From NCBI GenBank assembly GCA_018061025.1, contig JAGOUY010000004.1:1-64000 (forward strand): a stretch of DNA of 64,000 bases, read 5' to 3'. The stretch comes from Patescibacteria group bacterium (GTDB taxonomy: Bacteria > Patescibacteriota > Patescibacteriia > 2-12-FULL-60-25). The notes beneath the pieces were generated by a model, which had not been told where the DNA came from, did not search any database, and was given only the letters and a program-made list of their open reading frames with translations. This document shows, in pieces, positions 44,066 through 53,038 of this stretch (positions within the stretch are counted from its first letter, which is position 1; each line of letters opens with the position of its first letter). A program made the position numbers and the translations under genes.

Positions 44066-44094
44066 TTGACAGACGGACAAAAACCCTCTAGGTT
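44066..44094 (+). promoter_or_regulatory. Candidate promoter of the 263-aa GC-rich gene
   Basis: TTGACA, 17-bp spacer, TAGGTT. The -10 is weak. A leader of about 130 nt follows, with two hairpins (GATATCTA region, 44121-44155, and CTCAG/CTGAG near 44180). Confidence 0.45.
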
Positions 44095-44231
44095 TTTGTA
44101 ATTACCACTTTTTGGATACAGGATATCTAAAGCTCCTAACAGGCTCTAGATATGCCGTCTTCAGAAGCGTGCGACTCTATCCTCAGATGCTCTGAGAAGA
44201 GACGTGCGCAAACGGCAACAAGGAGTGCGCC

Positions 44232-45023
44232 ATGACCACGGACGCAACCCCGGATACGGGACCGCACAAGCGGCACCCGTTCCTGCCTTGGCTGCCCGAA
44301 ACGTGGCGGCCGAGGTCTCCGGAGGATCGCTACGCTGGACTCTATCGCACATTTCCCGGTTCCCTTCTCGTAGACGGGATGGGAGACGAAGACCTGCGTC
44401 GGATCGCGAGCGATCGTCTTCGGTGGATCGATACCCCTAACGTCGTGGCGGCGGGAGGGATCCTCCCGGTTCCGGTGAGGAACCTCTTCCTTCTTCGGTC
44501 TGGTCTCCCGGTGGCGTTTGCCAGGGACGGGGTCGCGAGAGCCCTGTCCGCGGCCCATCAAGCGCCCCACAGCCTCGAACACCTGACTGACCCTCCCGAC
44601 CTTTTCCCCCAGCTGGATGAGGCCACGGGGGCCGTGTATCGACACGCGACACAAGAGGTGAACGATGCCGCCTGGGTGTCGGTGTACTTCACACCCGTGG
44701 TCAACGCACTCGATGCGATCGAAGCTCGCGAGCTCGCCGCAAAGATCGAGCCCATGGCTCCGATCGACATCATCGCAGCTCTCGCCCTCGTCATGAGCGA
44801 TCCGACGATTCTGCCGCCTGGCAGCCCCGCCACCTTCGTCTGCGGCGGCACCACGTGGGATAGCTCAAAGGAGCTCCTACCGACCCTTCGCAGGGTAGCG
44901 AACGGCAGACTACAACTGGGGACGGTTCACAGAAGTACGCGAGACGATTCCGGTCAGACGTACGTCCATGCCTTCCTCCTGGGCGGCGAACGCTCGGAGC
45001 CAGAGCCGAAGCCCGTACGCTGA
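44232..45023 (+). CDS. 263-aa unknown protein in a GC-rich unit
   Basis: No family recognised. The N-terminus is Pro/Arg-rich (RHPFLPWLPETWRPRSPEDR). The body has helical segments with Ala/Asp/Glu (AIEARELAAKIEPMAPIDIIAALALVM) and a possible strand-turn TFVCGGTTWDSSKELLP. No export signal is seen. ATG 44232 has AAGGAG upstream. High-GC codon use, a C/T-rich 3' stretch and a two-stem terminator mark it as a dispersed single-gene unit. Confidence 0.7.
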   Translation: MTTDATPDTGPHKRHPFLPWLPETWRPRSPEDRYAGLYRTFPGSLLVDGMGDEDLRRIASDRLRWIDTPNVVAAGGILPVPVRNLFLLRSGLPVAFARDGVARALSAAHQAPHSLEHLTDPPDLFPQLDEATGAVYRHATQEVNDAAWVSVYFTPVVNALDAIEARELAAKIEPMAPIDIIAALALVMSDPTILPPGSPATFVCGGTTWDSSKELLPTLRRVANGRLQLGTVHRSTRDDSGQTYVHAFLLGGERSEPEPKPVR

Positions 45024-45072
45024 ACCAGACACTCTCATCTTCCATTTTCCGCATTTCCTCCCCCTTCTCTCG

Positions 45073-45118
45073 CCGCGCCTGTTTGCTTCCGTGCAAATCC
45101 TTGCGCGGTCTTGTGTTT
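45073..45118 (+). terminator. Terminator after the 263-aa gene
   Basis: Outer stem CCGCGC/GCGCGG enclosing TTTGC/GCAAA, followed by TCTTGTGTTTT. Confidence 0.75.
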
Positions 45119-45132
45119 TATGGGGTGATACA

Positions 45133-46065
45133 TTACTTGGCTTTCTTTTCGAGTTTAAATTGGATCTTATAGGTATAAAACTCGATATTCTGCGCGACGG
45201 ATAGCGCTCGATGGATGCGGACATCGTCCTCAAAGGCGATAATCACACCTCTGACGGTCTGATTGGGCTCGGCGAGCTCATCCTTCACATAGCCCATGTA
45301 GCGTTGAATCTGGCCAACTACCATATCGCTTACGCGACCTTTCTTTAACTCGACGACCATGAGTACGCTCTTATCTTTTGAGATCGCAAGAATATCGATC
45401 GGACCAGTATCGCTCGGATACTGCTGACCCACCATCTCGCCTTCTTCTTCGTAGATATCGTAAGTCTTTCCCAGTTCAGTTGATTTCCAGTTTTGCACCA
45501 AAAAATCTTCGAGATGCTTTTCGAGCGCAAAGACGCTTGGGTCTTCGATGCTCTCGTCCGTAGCGATGATGCCCGGTGGACGACTGCCAGAAAGCAACTT
45601 CTCGAGTTCATCTGCGTATTTGGTGACGTTGCTCACGGTTCCAATGGATCCGGCTGAATTCCTTAACGACTCACTTATCTCTTCTCTTGAAATCATGCGA
45701 GATAACCAACGGACGCGGCGACGATGCGGAAGGATCCCGCCTTTATGGTATTCATACTCGCTCATCACTTCGCCAGCGTAATAGCTACCCTTCCCATCAG
45801 GACAAATAACCACGTCGCTGACCTGTATGCCTTTTGTGATCGTCCAAAGCATCCCACACGCCAGACCCGCAGAGATTTTTGATTTGCCTGGGTTGAGGTC
45901 AATGTATTTTGGAATGAACTTCTTGTTAAAGTCGCGCCAGCTGTCGGGTAATTGCTGGCTTAGATCTTCATTGATACCAAAATCAGCACCAATAAAACTG
46001 CCCTTATACGCTTCGTCCGCGCAGGCACTCTTTCGACCCAGCATGATGCGGTAGTAGTTTTTCAT
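45133..46065 (-). CDS. Restriction-type endonuclease, EVE-like reader plus NucS/DUF91-type nuclease
   Basis: 310-aa protein. The N-terminal half (YYRIMLGRKSACADEAYKG, then GLACGMLWTITKGIQVSDVV, YYAGEVMSEYEYH and LPHRRRVRWL) resembles EVE/PUA-like domains that read modified bases. The C-terminal half is a NucS/DUF91-like PD-(D/E)XK nuclease with D in GPIDILAI (about 222) and ELKKG (about 239). The combination suggests a modification-dependent restriction enzyme that cuts phage DNA; this is inference from domains. It lies next to the island end at 46.2 kb and may be cargo of an older element. Confidence 0.8.
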   Translation of the reverse strand: MKNYYRIMLGRKSACADEAYKGSFIGADFGINEDLSQQLPDSWRDFNKKFIPKYIDLNPGKSKISAGLACGMLWTITKGIQVSDVVICPDGKGSYYAGEVMSEYEYHKGGILPHRRRVRWLSRMISREEISESLRNSAGSIGTVSNVTKYADELEKLLSGSRPPGIIATDESIEDPSVFALEKHLEDFLVQNWKSTELGKTYDIYEEEGEMVGQQYPSDTGPIDILAISKDKSVLMVVELKKGRVSDMVVGQIQRYMGYVKDELAEPNQTVRGVIIAFEDDVRIHRALSVAQNIEFYTYKIQFKLEKKAK

Positions 46066-46188
46066 CTCCCGCCAACATAGCTGGTATTGGGCGATCTGAA
46101 AAGAGTTTCAACACCTCTCTCAGTTTAACGCCTCAGCCCCGTCAACCCATTCCCGTCTTTCACAAAGAATGATCGTTACCGCGTTAAT

Positions 46189-46246
46189 ACCATACAAAAA
46201 AGCCGCAGTCGTCGTGAAACGTGCTGCAGCTTTTGTCATGGCGGAG
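46189..46246. other. Island-end sequence, copy 1
   Basis: CATACAAAAAAGCCGCAGTC followed by CTGCAGCTTTT and ATGGCGGAG closely matches 53394-53446, the right end of the relict island. It indicates the end of a third, older element to the left. Confidence 0.65.
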
Positions 46247-46270
46247 CCACGTCGCTCGCGAGCGACGTGG
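46247..46270. repeat. Perfect 24-bp palindrome inserted at the attachment site
   Basis: CCACGTCGCTCG followed by its exact complement, flanked by CGGAG on both sides (46242-46246 and 46271-46275), as if inserted with a 5-bp target duplication. The core GTCGCTCGCGAGCGAC recurs near 61769. Confidence 0.75.
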
Positions 46271-46292
46271 CGGAGAGGGAGGGATTCGAACC
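46268..46292 (-). other. Attachment-site copy 1 (tRNA-Ser 3' end)
   Basis: 25 bp identical to the 3' end of tRNA-Ser(GCT), from the encoded CCA through the T-arm. It marks the left boundary of the relict island (46.27-53.46 kb). No tRNA body accompanies it. Confidence 0.85.
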
Positions 46293-46485
46293 CGACTTCG
46301 CTAAAGCTACGTCGGGCGCAGCCCAAGGCTCAACACCCCGAAGAAGCTGGCAACGACGACAAGACGCGATAAGAACGTGAACACTCGCAAAATAGCAGGA
46401 AAAATCTCTAAAACATTTAACATGGGTAACCGGTGGGCAACTGATTGGGAAGGCATGCAAAGCCCCTTGTGAGAGGGGTTTTGTG

Positions 46486-46734
46486 TTAGTCCTTTAAGTT
46501 TTTATAATGCGCCGCCTCCGCGTCGGTTAGTGGAGGCAGGTGCTTCGCGACATCTGCAGCTCCCGCTGCTTCCCATTGTGCCCAATCTTCTTGATCGCCT
46601 ATAACACGGACGTATTCCTCGCACCCGTCCACGAACAATGCGCCGCATTTGCAGGTCGTGAGATTCTTCTTGGTATTTGCCGGCATCTCATCGCCGCACT
46701 TTTTGCACTTGTAGCAAGTTTCGGTTGTAGGCAT
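46486..46734 (-). CDS. Small zinc-ribbon protein
   Basis: 82 aa with three Cys pairs, CYKCKKCGDEM (two CxxC) and CKCGALFVDGC, giving one rubredoxin-like zinc ribbon near the N-terminus. An acidic helical tail follows (WAQWEAAGAADVAKHLPPL). Role unknown; such ribbons are common as small accessory proteins of mobile elements. First gene inside the relict island. Confidence 0.7.
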   Translation of the reverse strand: MPTTETCYKCKKCGDEMPANTKKNLTTCKCGALFVDGCEEYVRVIGDQEDWAQWEAAGAADVAKHLPPLTDAEAAHYKNLKD

Positions 46735-47142
46735 ATATTTTCAATCATTCTCCAAGATGGAATTAATTGCAATGCACTGTCTATACCCCTACAGGGGAAT
46801 AGACATATTTTGCACCCATTTCACATCTACGTTGAGCCAAATATTCAACCAGTTTCTATTTGTGTTTTGGGTTTTTGGGTTTTCGTACGCGGTTCTGGCT
46901 ATTCAAGATTAGTGAATGAAGTACTGAAAATGTCATCCATTCACGCAAAGTTTTTCCATTTTAGCCAAATTTTACGTTTCTAGGTTAATAACCTGGAATT
47001 TGGAACGTTGTGTTATCTTAGGACTGCTCGTCGAATAACTGCAGCATACCCTGCATATCGTTAATTTCAAGTTTTGAATTTTCGTAATCGAAAACAGAAA
47101 TTTGTCAGCTCTAGTATCTTCAAATAAGCTAGAAGTACTTTT
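46735..47142. other. Gene-free region with a strong hairpin
   Basis: No supported ORF; the plus-strand open frame here has poor composition and no start signal. A perfect-looking hairpin GTCTATACCCC/GGGGAATAGAC (46779-46804, one bulge) and a second inverted repeat TGAATG/CATTCA (about 46914-46943) are visible. It probably holds the regulatory region of the Shedu gene. Confidence 0.5.
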
Positions 47143-48219
47143 ATGGACGAAGAAACCTATCAGCTCACCAGTACTTCATCTAGCTCGATGAGAGTCAATG
47201 ACCGTGTCATCCAAGAAACTGGCATGACGCGCAAAATTTTACGAGCAACGGTGGTTGAGAATCCAAAAAATCCCCTTGCTGGCTTCAAGGTGGCGTTGGT
47301 TCACCAACGAAAAAAGACCTCTGACCAATGGGAAGACGCTGCAGCGATCAATCTAAGTGCATTGAAAGCTGGTGAAGGCGTGCGTCTTGATCTGAATAGC
47401 GAAGCCACACTTAAGCTGTTTACCGAGCTACAATCGTTACAGGCTATCAGCTCAGAATACGGAGTTCAGTTCGGACAAAAAATCATTGAGGTGCAAAAGA
47501 TTGATTCGGCACAGGCAGACAAGGTCAGAAAATTGATTTCGGACCAATATCCTTCGGAGATGCTTCAACTTTTGGATGAAAAACATCCGGAACTCATTTC
47601 CAAATTAGCTGCTATCAAAATTCAGCAAGAGCGAAAAGGGACTCTTAAGGAATTTCAAGCATCGTTAAAGCAAGAGTTTCCGGAAAGTTATTGGCAGAAG
47701 TTTTTTGAAACAAATCCATGGATTTTTGGATATGGTCTAAGGTACCAGTTTCTAAAACCAGCAATTGAAGGACAGCCCCATTATGGAGCCAAGAATATCC
47801 AAGGAACGGGTGGGCAAGAGGGCGACTTTCTTCAAACAACGGAGGCCGCTGTTCGATTTACAGTTCTTGTCGAGATAAAAAAACCACAAACGCCCTTACT
47901 CAAGGATGAGTATCGCAATGGCTCCTGGCGGGTATCCGATGAGATAGTTGGAGGTGTATCGCAATTGCAGAATAATTGTCGCACCTGGGATGTGTCTGGG
48001 TCTCGACAAGAAGAAAATCTTGAGCACCTAAAGAATACATATACTGTAGAGCCCAAGGCTATCCTTGTCGTGGGTAATAGCAATGAACTTGATAGCCACG
48101 CCAAGCGGACATCTTTCGAGCTCTTTAGACGGAATCTTCACAATCCCGATCTTCTCACGTTCGATGAGCTCTACGAACGAGCAAAATTTATCGTTGAAAA
48201 TAATGAAATCCCCGATTGA
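47143..48219 (+). CDS. sduA: Shedu anti-phage protein (SduA-type nuclease)
   Basis: 358-aa single-gene defence nuclease. The C-terminal half matches the Shedu/DUF4263 domain: FFETNPWIFGYGLRYQF (about 189-205), then GDFL (about 228) and VLVEIKKPQTPLL (about 240), the PD-(D/E)XK metal site, followed by EYRNGSW-x-VSDEIVGGVSQLQ, the family signature helix. The N-terminal 180 residues are a separate sensing region with a helical linker. Shedu proteins protect against phage by nicking or degrading DNA. ATG 47143. It leads the defence cargo of the relict island, 48 nt upstream of the restriction-like gene. Confidence 0.9.
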   Translation: MDEETYQLTSTSSSSMRVNDRVIQETGMTRKILRATVVENPKNPLAGFKVALVHQRKKTSDQWEDAAAINLSALKAGEGVRLDLNSEATLKLFTELQSLQAISSEYGVQFGQKIIEVQKIDSAQADKVRKLISDQYPSEMLQLLDEKHPELISKLAAIKIQQERKGTLKEFQASLKQEFPESYWQKFFETNPWIFGYGLRYQFLKPAIEGQPHYGAKNIQGTGGQEGDFLQTTEAAVRFTVLVEIKKPQTPLLKDEYRNGSWRVSDEIVGGVSQLQNNCRTWDVSGSRQEENLEHLKNTYTVEPKAILVVGNSNELDSHAKRTSFELFRRNLHNPDLLTFDELYERAKFIVENNEIPD

Positions 48220-48267
48220 GCCAAGGATAGCCTGATGGACGTAGTTTCTATATACTGAACTCCGTCT

Positions 48268-50268
48268 ATGGCCAAGTCAGAAATCCCAGAAAATTTTCGT
48301 ATTCACGGAGACAACATTCTTGAATGTGAGACGGCCCTAAAGCTAGTTTGCGAGGCCTTCGGCGTAGAACCGAAAATTGCAGACGGTCCAGCATATGCGC
48401 CTCTATACGAAGTGCCTATTCCTGCAGGAAACATCTTGATCAGACTCCTTCCAGGATACGGTCGATGGAGTGTTGATATCCAAAAACACATAGCCCATAG
48501 AGGAGGTGTTTTAAGAGAGGCTACGGATGCCATTATCACTCAAGTCAAATCCACTGATGATGACTATGAAGAAGTTTTGTTGATCGCTTTTGAATTCTGC
48601 GGCGCTCTGCCCGCCGGGAATAATGCATGGCAAAGATGTGGCAGGGCGCTGGCCATGGCTTACGCAAAAATACCTTATTTGTATTTCGCGGAAATTGGGG
48701 GCTTGGAGTTAGACGAGGACAGAAAAATCAAAGCTCCACGCTTCCCTAATCCATTAATACCGTATGGATATTTAACACTCGGAGTGGTTGAACAAACGAT
48801 GGCGTTGCCCATCTTCATGCCGAGCCCAACAATCTCATCCGAGAACACGAAAAGGTTCGCTGATGCCTTTGGTAAAGGAGAGGCGTTAAAAGTGATTAAA
48901 GCTATTTTTACCGATGAAGACTCTTCTGAAAATATTAAGGTTCTGCATCAGAAGGCTCGACAAGCTTTAGCGATTCTTTCGAGTCTTCGAAAGAAGAACG
49001 ACGTGTTAGAACCGGACGAGTGGCGTACATTGGATCAAGAAAATACTGGAGAAAAGAAAGCTATCTGGCTATTAGATAGAAAGATGCCATGGCATAAGAA
49101 GACCGGCATAGGGTCTCTGAATGCATCTTTCAAGAATCTTCTCAAGAAGGTCACCAGGGCTGGTGCTGTTGCGGCTGGATCCAAAGACATGCCGCTCTGT
49201 GTCCTGGGTTCACAGAGTCGACGAGAACTAGGAGCTGCGATTGAAAAGATCTATAGCAAAAGAGTTAGCGAATCATTCGTTACTTGGGTAAAGAATGGAG
49301 AACATCCCTTAGTTTGTGTATGGATCGCTGGCTTCAAGCCTCGTGGTGATGATTCTCGGCCAGATCGTGGCCTAGTTCCATTGGCGAGAATGGTTTTTGG
49401 TAGAAAAAATGTAGATGTTCTTTCTATCATCTACGGTCCTGGAAAAGAGAGTGCCTGGAAAAGATTCCAGACCGATATGTTTGAGTTAGCAAGAACAAAC
49501 GGTTTATGGGAATCAGTTTTAAAACTTAGTGACGCTGTACTTATTGATAGTCCAACGAGTAGAAAAATGGGAAACGTCGGATTTGTTTTGGAAGGAATGG
49601 AAGAATCTCACGAGGAAGAGCAGTTACCCCTGGCAAGCCTAACACCGTCCTTTGGGGAACACGATGTCGATTCGGTGATACACCTCATTTTTTCAAACTC
49701 TGTTAATGAGTGTGTCTTTGAAGGATTATGCAATCCACCCGGAGGCGATTGGAGCGGCGTATCTCTATATGATTTCAAAGGACAGCTCGAATTTAGATGG
49801 ACCTCCTTGCCTCGAGTGTCTGGAGAAATGGCAAAGCGTCCGGATCATCTCATTCAGTTCATGAAGGGCGAAGTTTTACTCGCCTTGGAATCAAAAGATA
49901 CCGTTGCTACGCTTGAGGAGAAAATAGGCAAACGACTGGTGTACTATGTAAAAAAGTTGATTGAGAAGCCTCCGATTATTAGTCGGAAAAATCGCCTTTC
50001 ATCTTGGTTTTTCCAAGGTTTACAACTCATTAATGAATTTAACATCATCTCAGGTGCGGCGATTCGATATACGGATGAAGCCTGTCTGCATAGAGCTCTG
50101 AAGCACGGTGAGGTCGATATTGTGCTTGCGGTTGAGTTTGACGCTACCCATCAAGTCACGACAATCCATGTAATGGCTACGAAAAATGTAAAGCTTGTGA
50201 AAGAAAAGATCGTCACCTTGGCTTCGAGATTCGGCTCGTGGCTCCAAGTAAAAACGTATCAGGCTTAA
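48268..50268 (+). CDS. Probable Type II restriction endonuclease (large, unclassified)
   Basis: 666-aa protein. The N-terminus FRIHGDNILECETALKLV resembles the opening of several large Type II restriction enzymes, and the gene is directly convergent with two DNA methyltransferases, overlapping the first by 4 nt. No catalytic motif is certain: VLLIAFEFCGALPAGNNAWQ and LVCVWIAGFKPRGDDSRPDRG are conserved-looking candidates. Two partner methylases would fit an asymmetric recognition site needing one per strand. A TATACT box lies about 11 nt upstream of the ATG, so the leader is very short. Function is inferred from context plus the N-terminal motif. Confidence 0.65.
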   Translation: MAKSEIPENFRIHGDNILECETALKLVCEAFGVEPKIADGPAYAPLYEVPIPAGNILIRLLPGYGRWSVDIQKHIAHRGGVLREATDAIITQVKSTDDDYEEVLLIAFEFCGALPAGNNAWQRCGRALAMAYAKIPYLYFAEIGGLELDEDRKIKAPRFPNPLIPYGYLTLGVVEQTMALPIFMPSPTISSENTKRFADAFGKGEALKVIKAIFTDEDSSENIKVLHQKARQALAILSSLRKKNDVLEPDEWRTLDQENTGEKKAIWLLDRKMPWHKKTGIGSLNASFKNLLKKVTRAGAVAAGSKDMPLCVLGSQSRRELGAAIEKIYSKRVSESFVTWVKNGEHPLVCVWIAGFKPRGDDSRPDRGLVPLARMVFGRKNVDVLSIIYGPGKESAWKRFQTDMFELARTNGLWESVLKLSDAVLIDSPTSRKMGNVGFVLEGMEESHEEEQLPLASLTPSFGEHDVDSVIHLIFSNSVNECVFEGLCNPPGGDWSGVSLYDFKGQLEFRWTSLPRVSGEMAKRPDHLIQFMKGEVLLALESKDTVATLEEKIGKRLVYYVKKLIEKPPIISRKNRLSSWFFQGLQLINEFNIISGAAIRYTDEACLHRALKHGEVDIVLAVEFDATHQVTTIHVMATKNVKLVKEKIVTLASRFGSWLQVKTYQA

Positions 50269-51074
50269 TAGTTTAGGTAGAGAGATTCTAGAACGCTCTC
50301 CACTTTTTTATTTTGAACTTTATTGAAGGTTGAATTTCCTGACTCAAGCAGGACATGTCTCTTATATAGATTTTTTGGTAACTCAACCATGTAGGACTTT
50401 TCACCACGATGTCCATCGAAGGACAATGCGAATTTTACGTTGCGCTGATTAAGATCTTTTAGATACTCAAGAAACTCATCATATGCGATTGTTCCAAAAT
50501 ATCTTCCCTTGGTATGAAAATACGGAGGGTCAAGATAAATAAAATCTCCATCCGAAGCTTTTTTTGTGGACTCGACATAACTTGCATGGACAAATCGATG
50601 TCCCTTTATGATCGTCGACCACTGGTGGATGATTCTACCCAAGCGTTCGCTTACCATTCCTTTTCTTGAAAGATGGAACGAATTGTTAAACTCACCTTGT
50701 CTGTTAAATCGAATCAATCCATTTACACACGTTCTTGTAAGAAATAATAGGTCATGCGGCGACTTTGTTTGATTAAAAGAATCTCTAACATCATAATAGT
50801 ATAAATGCCCTTTATCTTGTAACGTTTTCCAGCGTTTATCATATTCATCCGCCACCGTCTGAGGATCTTGTTTCACTGTATTCCAGAGTTGGATCAAGGA
50901 CTCACAAACATCGCCGCAAACAGCTTTTTTTGGGTCAAGATTTCCTAAAATAGAACCACCTCCTAGAAATGGTTCATAGTAGGTATCTATGTCTTTAGGG
51001 AAGAAAGCAATGATCTCACGTGCTTGAGATCTTTTGCTTCCGCTCCACTTGATAACTGGTTGAATGATGGTCAT
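50265..51074 (-). CDS. DNA adenine methyltransferase, D12/Dam class
   Basis: 269-aa N6-adenine methyltransferase of the alpha (Dam/DpnM) class: VIKWSGSKR at the start, motif I YYEPFLGGGSILG (about 34-46) and motif IV YLDPPYFHTKG (about 174-184). It protects one strand or one half of the recognition site of the neighbouring nuclease. Last gene of a two-methylase operon; starts 3 nt after the LexA-fused methylase stops. Confidence 0.92.
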   Translation of the reverse strand: MTIIQPVIKWSGSKRSQAREIIAFFPKDIDTYYEPFLGGGSILGNLDPKKAVCGDVCESLIQLWNTVKQDPQTVADEYDKRWKTLQDKGHLYYYDVRDSFNQTKSPHDLLFLTRTCVNGLIRFNRQGEFNNSFHLSRKGMVSERLGRIIHQWSTIIKGHRFVHASYVESTKKASDGDFIYLDPPYFHTKGRYFGTIAYDEFLEYLKDLNQRNVKFALSFDGHRGEKSYMVELPKNLYKRHVLLESGNSTFNKVQNKKVESVLESLYLNY

Positions 51075-51077
51075 AAG

Positions 51078-52172
51078 TTAAAATAGCTTTCTCACTTTCT
51101 GAGCATTGTCGAGACGCTTCTTTGCGATATCTACATAAGCCTCATCTAGCTCGATGCCGATATATCTTCGATTCAGCTCTGCTGCTGCCAAACACTCAGA
51201 ACCAACCCCTGCAAATGGTGAAACCACCAACTCGTTCTCTTTTGAGCTCAACGAGATGATCCGTTTACAGATGCTTAGCGGCTTTTGAGTTGGATGCTTC
51301 CCAAACTGCAACTCCCTTCTCTCTTTGTTGTTCGGAATATCCCAAACAGTTCGCATTTGCTTATCCTGTTTTTTTATTTGATCAGAGGAATCAAACCAGG
51401 TCTTTGATCCAGGGTAATCGAAATAGTATTTTCTCTTTTTTCCACCTACATGACCCCAAAGTAGAGTTTCATGACTTGCCGTAAACCTTCTGCCGGAGAG
51501 ATTTGGAAATGCGTTTCGCTTGTACCAAATGATCTCATTGATAATTTCAATCTCGAGAATCTGAAAGGCTACATTTATAATTCCCGTGTTGTGGTACGTT
51601 CCAAAAATCCAGATCGAGCCAGACGGCTTGAGTACTCGTTTCGCCTCGGTTAGCCAGGCGAGAGTAAAAGAGAAGTAATCCTGCAAGGGCATGTTGTCCC
51701 AATTTTCCATCACCTTGCTCCATTTGCCACCAAACCCCTGTAAGCTCTTCGCGCCAGACCATGACCAGTTTCCGCCTTGTGAAAGATTGTAGGGCGGATC
51801 AGCTACTATCAAATCAACCGAGGCACCCGGCATCTTTTTTAGAAAATCAATCACGTCGGCATGCACTATTTGATTAACCGGAATATCTGTTTTAGTAATT
51901 CTATTGCTATCAAATTTTAAGCTAATGTTCTGCGTTACTGGCTCGGCAACCGTCTCTCTCTGGACGACCTCCAATGCTCTAGGATGATTATCTATTTTTT
52001 TGAGATACCCTAGTCCCTCTAGTGCCTCCACATGATGATGCGCTGTAGAAACTGAAGCTAAGTCAAAATATGAAGCAATCTCCTCAAGAGAGGGAGCGTA
52101 TTCATGCGAAGAGGTGTATTTGGAAATAAAATCCAACACCTCTTTTTGTTTTTTTGTTATCAATCCAAGCAT
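51078..52172 (-). CDS. LexA-type wHTH fused to a DNA methyltransferase
   Basis: 364 aa. Residues 1-66 form a LexA-like winged helix (LITKKQKEVLDFISKYTSS, SLEEIASYFDLASVSTAHHH, LGYLKKIDNHPRALEV); a beta-class amino-methyltransferase follows, with motif IV ADPPYNLSQGG (about 122-132) and motif I SPFAGVGSECLAA (about 318). It probably methylates adenine or cytosine N4 at the restriction site. The fused DNA-binding head suggests autoregulation of the operon (inference). The start at ATG 52172 coincides with the predicted transcription start, so the mRNA looks leaderless. The frame extends further upstream without a family match. Confidence 0.88.
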   Translation of the reverse strand: MLGLITKKQKEVLDFISKYTSSHEYAPSLEEIASYFDLASVSTAHHHVEALEGLGYLKKIDNHPRALEVVQRETVAEPVTQNISLKFDSNRITKTDIPVNQIVHADVIDFLKKMPGASVDLIVADPPYNLSQGGNWSWSGAKSLQGFGGKWSKVMENWDNMPLQDYFSFTLAWLTEAKRVLKPSGSIWIFGTYHNTGIINVAFQILEIEIINEIIWYKRNAFPNLSGRRFTASHETLLWGHVGGKKRKYYFDYPGSKTWFDSSDQIKKQDKQMRTVWDIPNNKERRELQFGKHPTQKPLSICKRIISLSSKENELVVSPFAGVGSECLAAAELNRRYIGIELDEAYVDIAKKRLDNAQKVRKLF

Positions 52173-52178
52173 GTAGGC

Positions 52179-52207
52179 ATTATATAGAAAATGAATAGAA
52201 AGTGTAA
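52179..52207 (-). promoter_or_regulatory. Promoter of the methylase operon, leaderless
   Basis: On the minus strand: TTACAC, 17-bp spacer, TATAAT. The predicted +1 falls on or next to the A of the start codon. Confidence 0.75.
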
Positions 52208-52289
52208 GTGGACAATTCCCGCTAATAAAGCGCATTAAATCTCATTGGGGATAACTCCCGCTTTTCCAAGAAGCCATTCGTTAACCTAT

Positions 52290-52932
52290 GCGTCATGAAG
52301 CTAACGAAGATTGAAGATGCTTTTGGCAAAACGTAAATCGGATCATTCGTGATGCACTATCCTGTGGTTGGATTCGCTTTGGGTTCGCAGGCGGCTGCAA
52401 TGATCCTTGAGATTCTTATTTGCTGGGACGGCTCATAGCACGATCCGGAAGGATGGATCTATAAAAGTCACGTTGGACTGTCGGCGGAGACCGGACTAAG
52501 CCCGTGACAACGACGACCAGCTATTAAGCGTTTGATAGATCTTGGATTGGTAAAAAAAGAGATTGAGCGGTGTTCCGCCCACGAATGGCTTTTTGTTACA
52601 GAAGAGCAGAATTCAGGAATGGTGGCCTGATCATTGCAATAGGAATAATTTGTCGCTATCGACGAATCTAAAAAGCGATGAACAGCCGGCACCCGATGCA
52701 CCAATCCATCTATGTACATCTAAAACTCCTGACGCTACAGACATTCCTACACCGGTTTTGAAAGAAGGAAGTCCATCAAATGGAATCGGCAGGCACATGC
52801 CTGATGAGACAAGCACGGACGAAGCGCTCCAAAAATCCGAGAAGAAAGTTCCACTAACAATCCTAACACTTCCATCCCATCCGAGGATAACCCGACTATT
52901 TCCGGTACACCCTGAAATATTCTGTTCGTAAG
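52290..52932 (+). pseudogene. Decayed replication-initiator-like gene
   Basis: Broken frames on the plus strand still spell the pattern of a mobile-element helix-turn-helix replication protein: AAAMILEILICWDGS, then HDPEGWIYKS, ETGLSP, and AIKRLIDLGLVKKEI. Stop codons and frameshifts interrupt it; the 3' part is in yet another frame (to about 52931). It is the expected replication gene of the relict island. Assignment to a family is tentative. Confidence 0.6.
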
Positions 52933-53038
52933 CGATTTCACGCTTTGATACTTCATTAATTTTTAGCCTAAGCTATGGTCAACATGCCTTGCCAAGAAGG
53001 ATCAACACGACCAACTGATCGCTCATTCACAATCCAAT

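Noticed and set aside
46169..46372. 67-aa frame across the attachment site
   Set aside because: It is a translation of the tRNA 3' end and palindrome sequence; such frames are common artefacts near tRNA-Ser ends.
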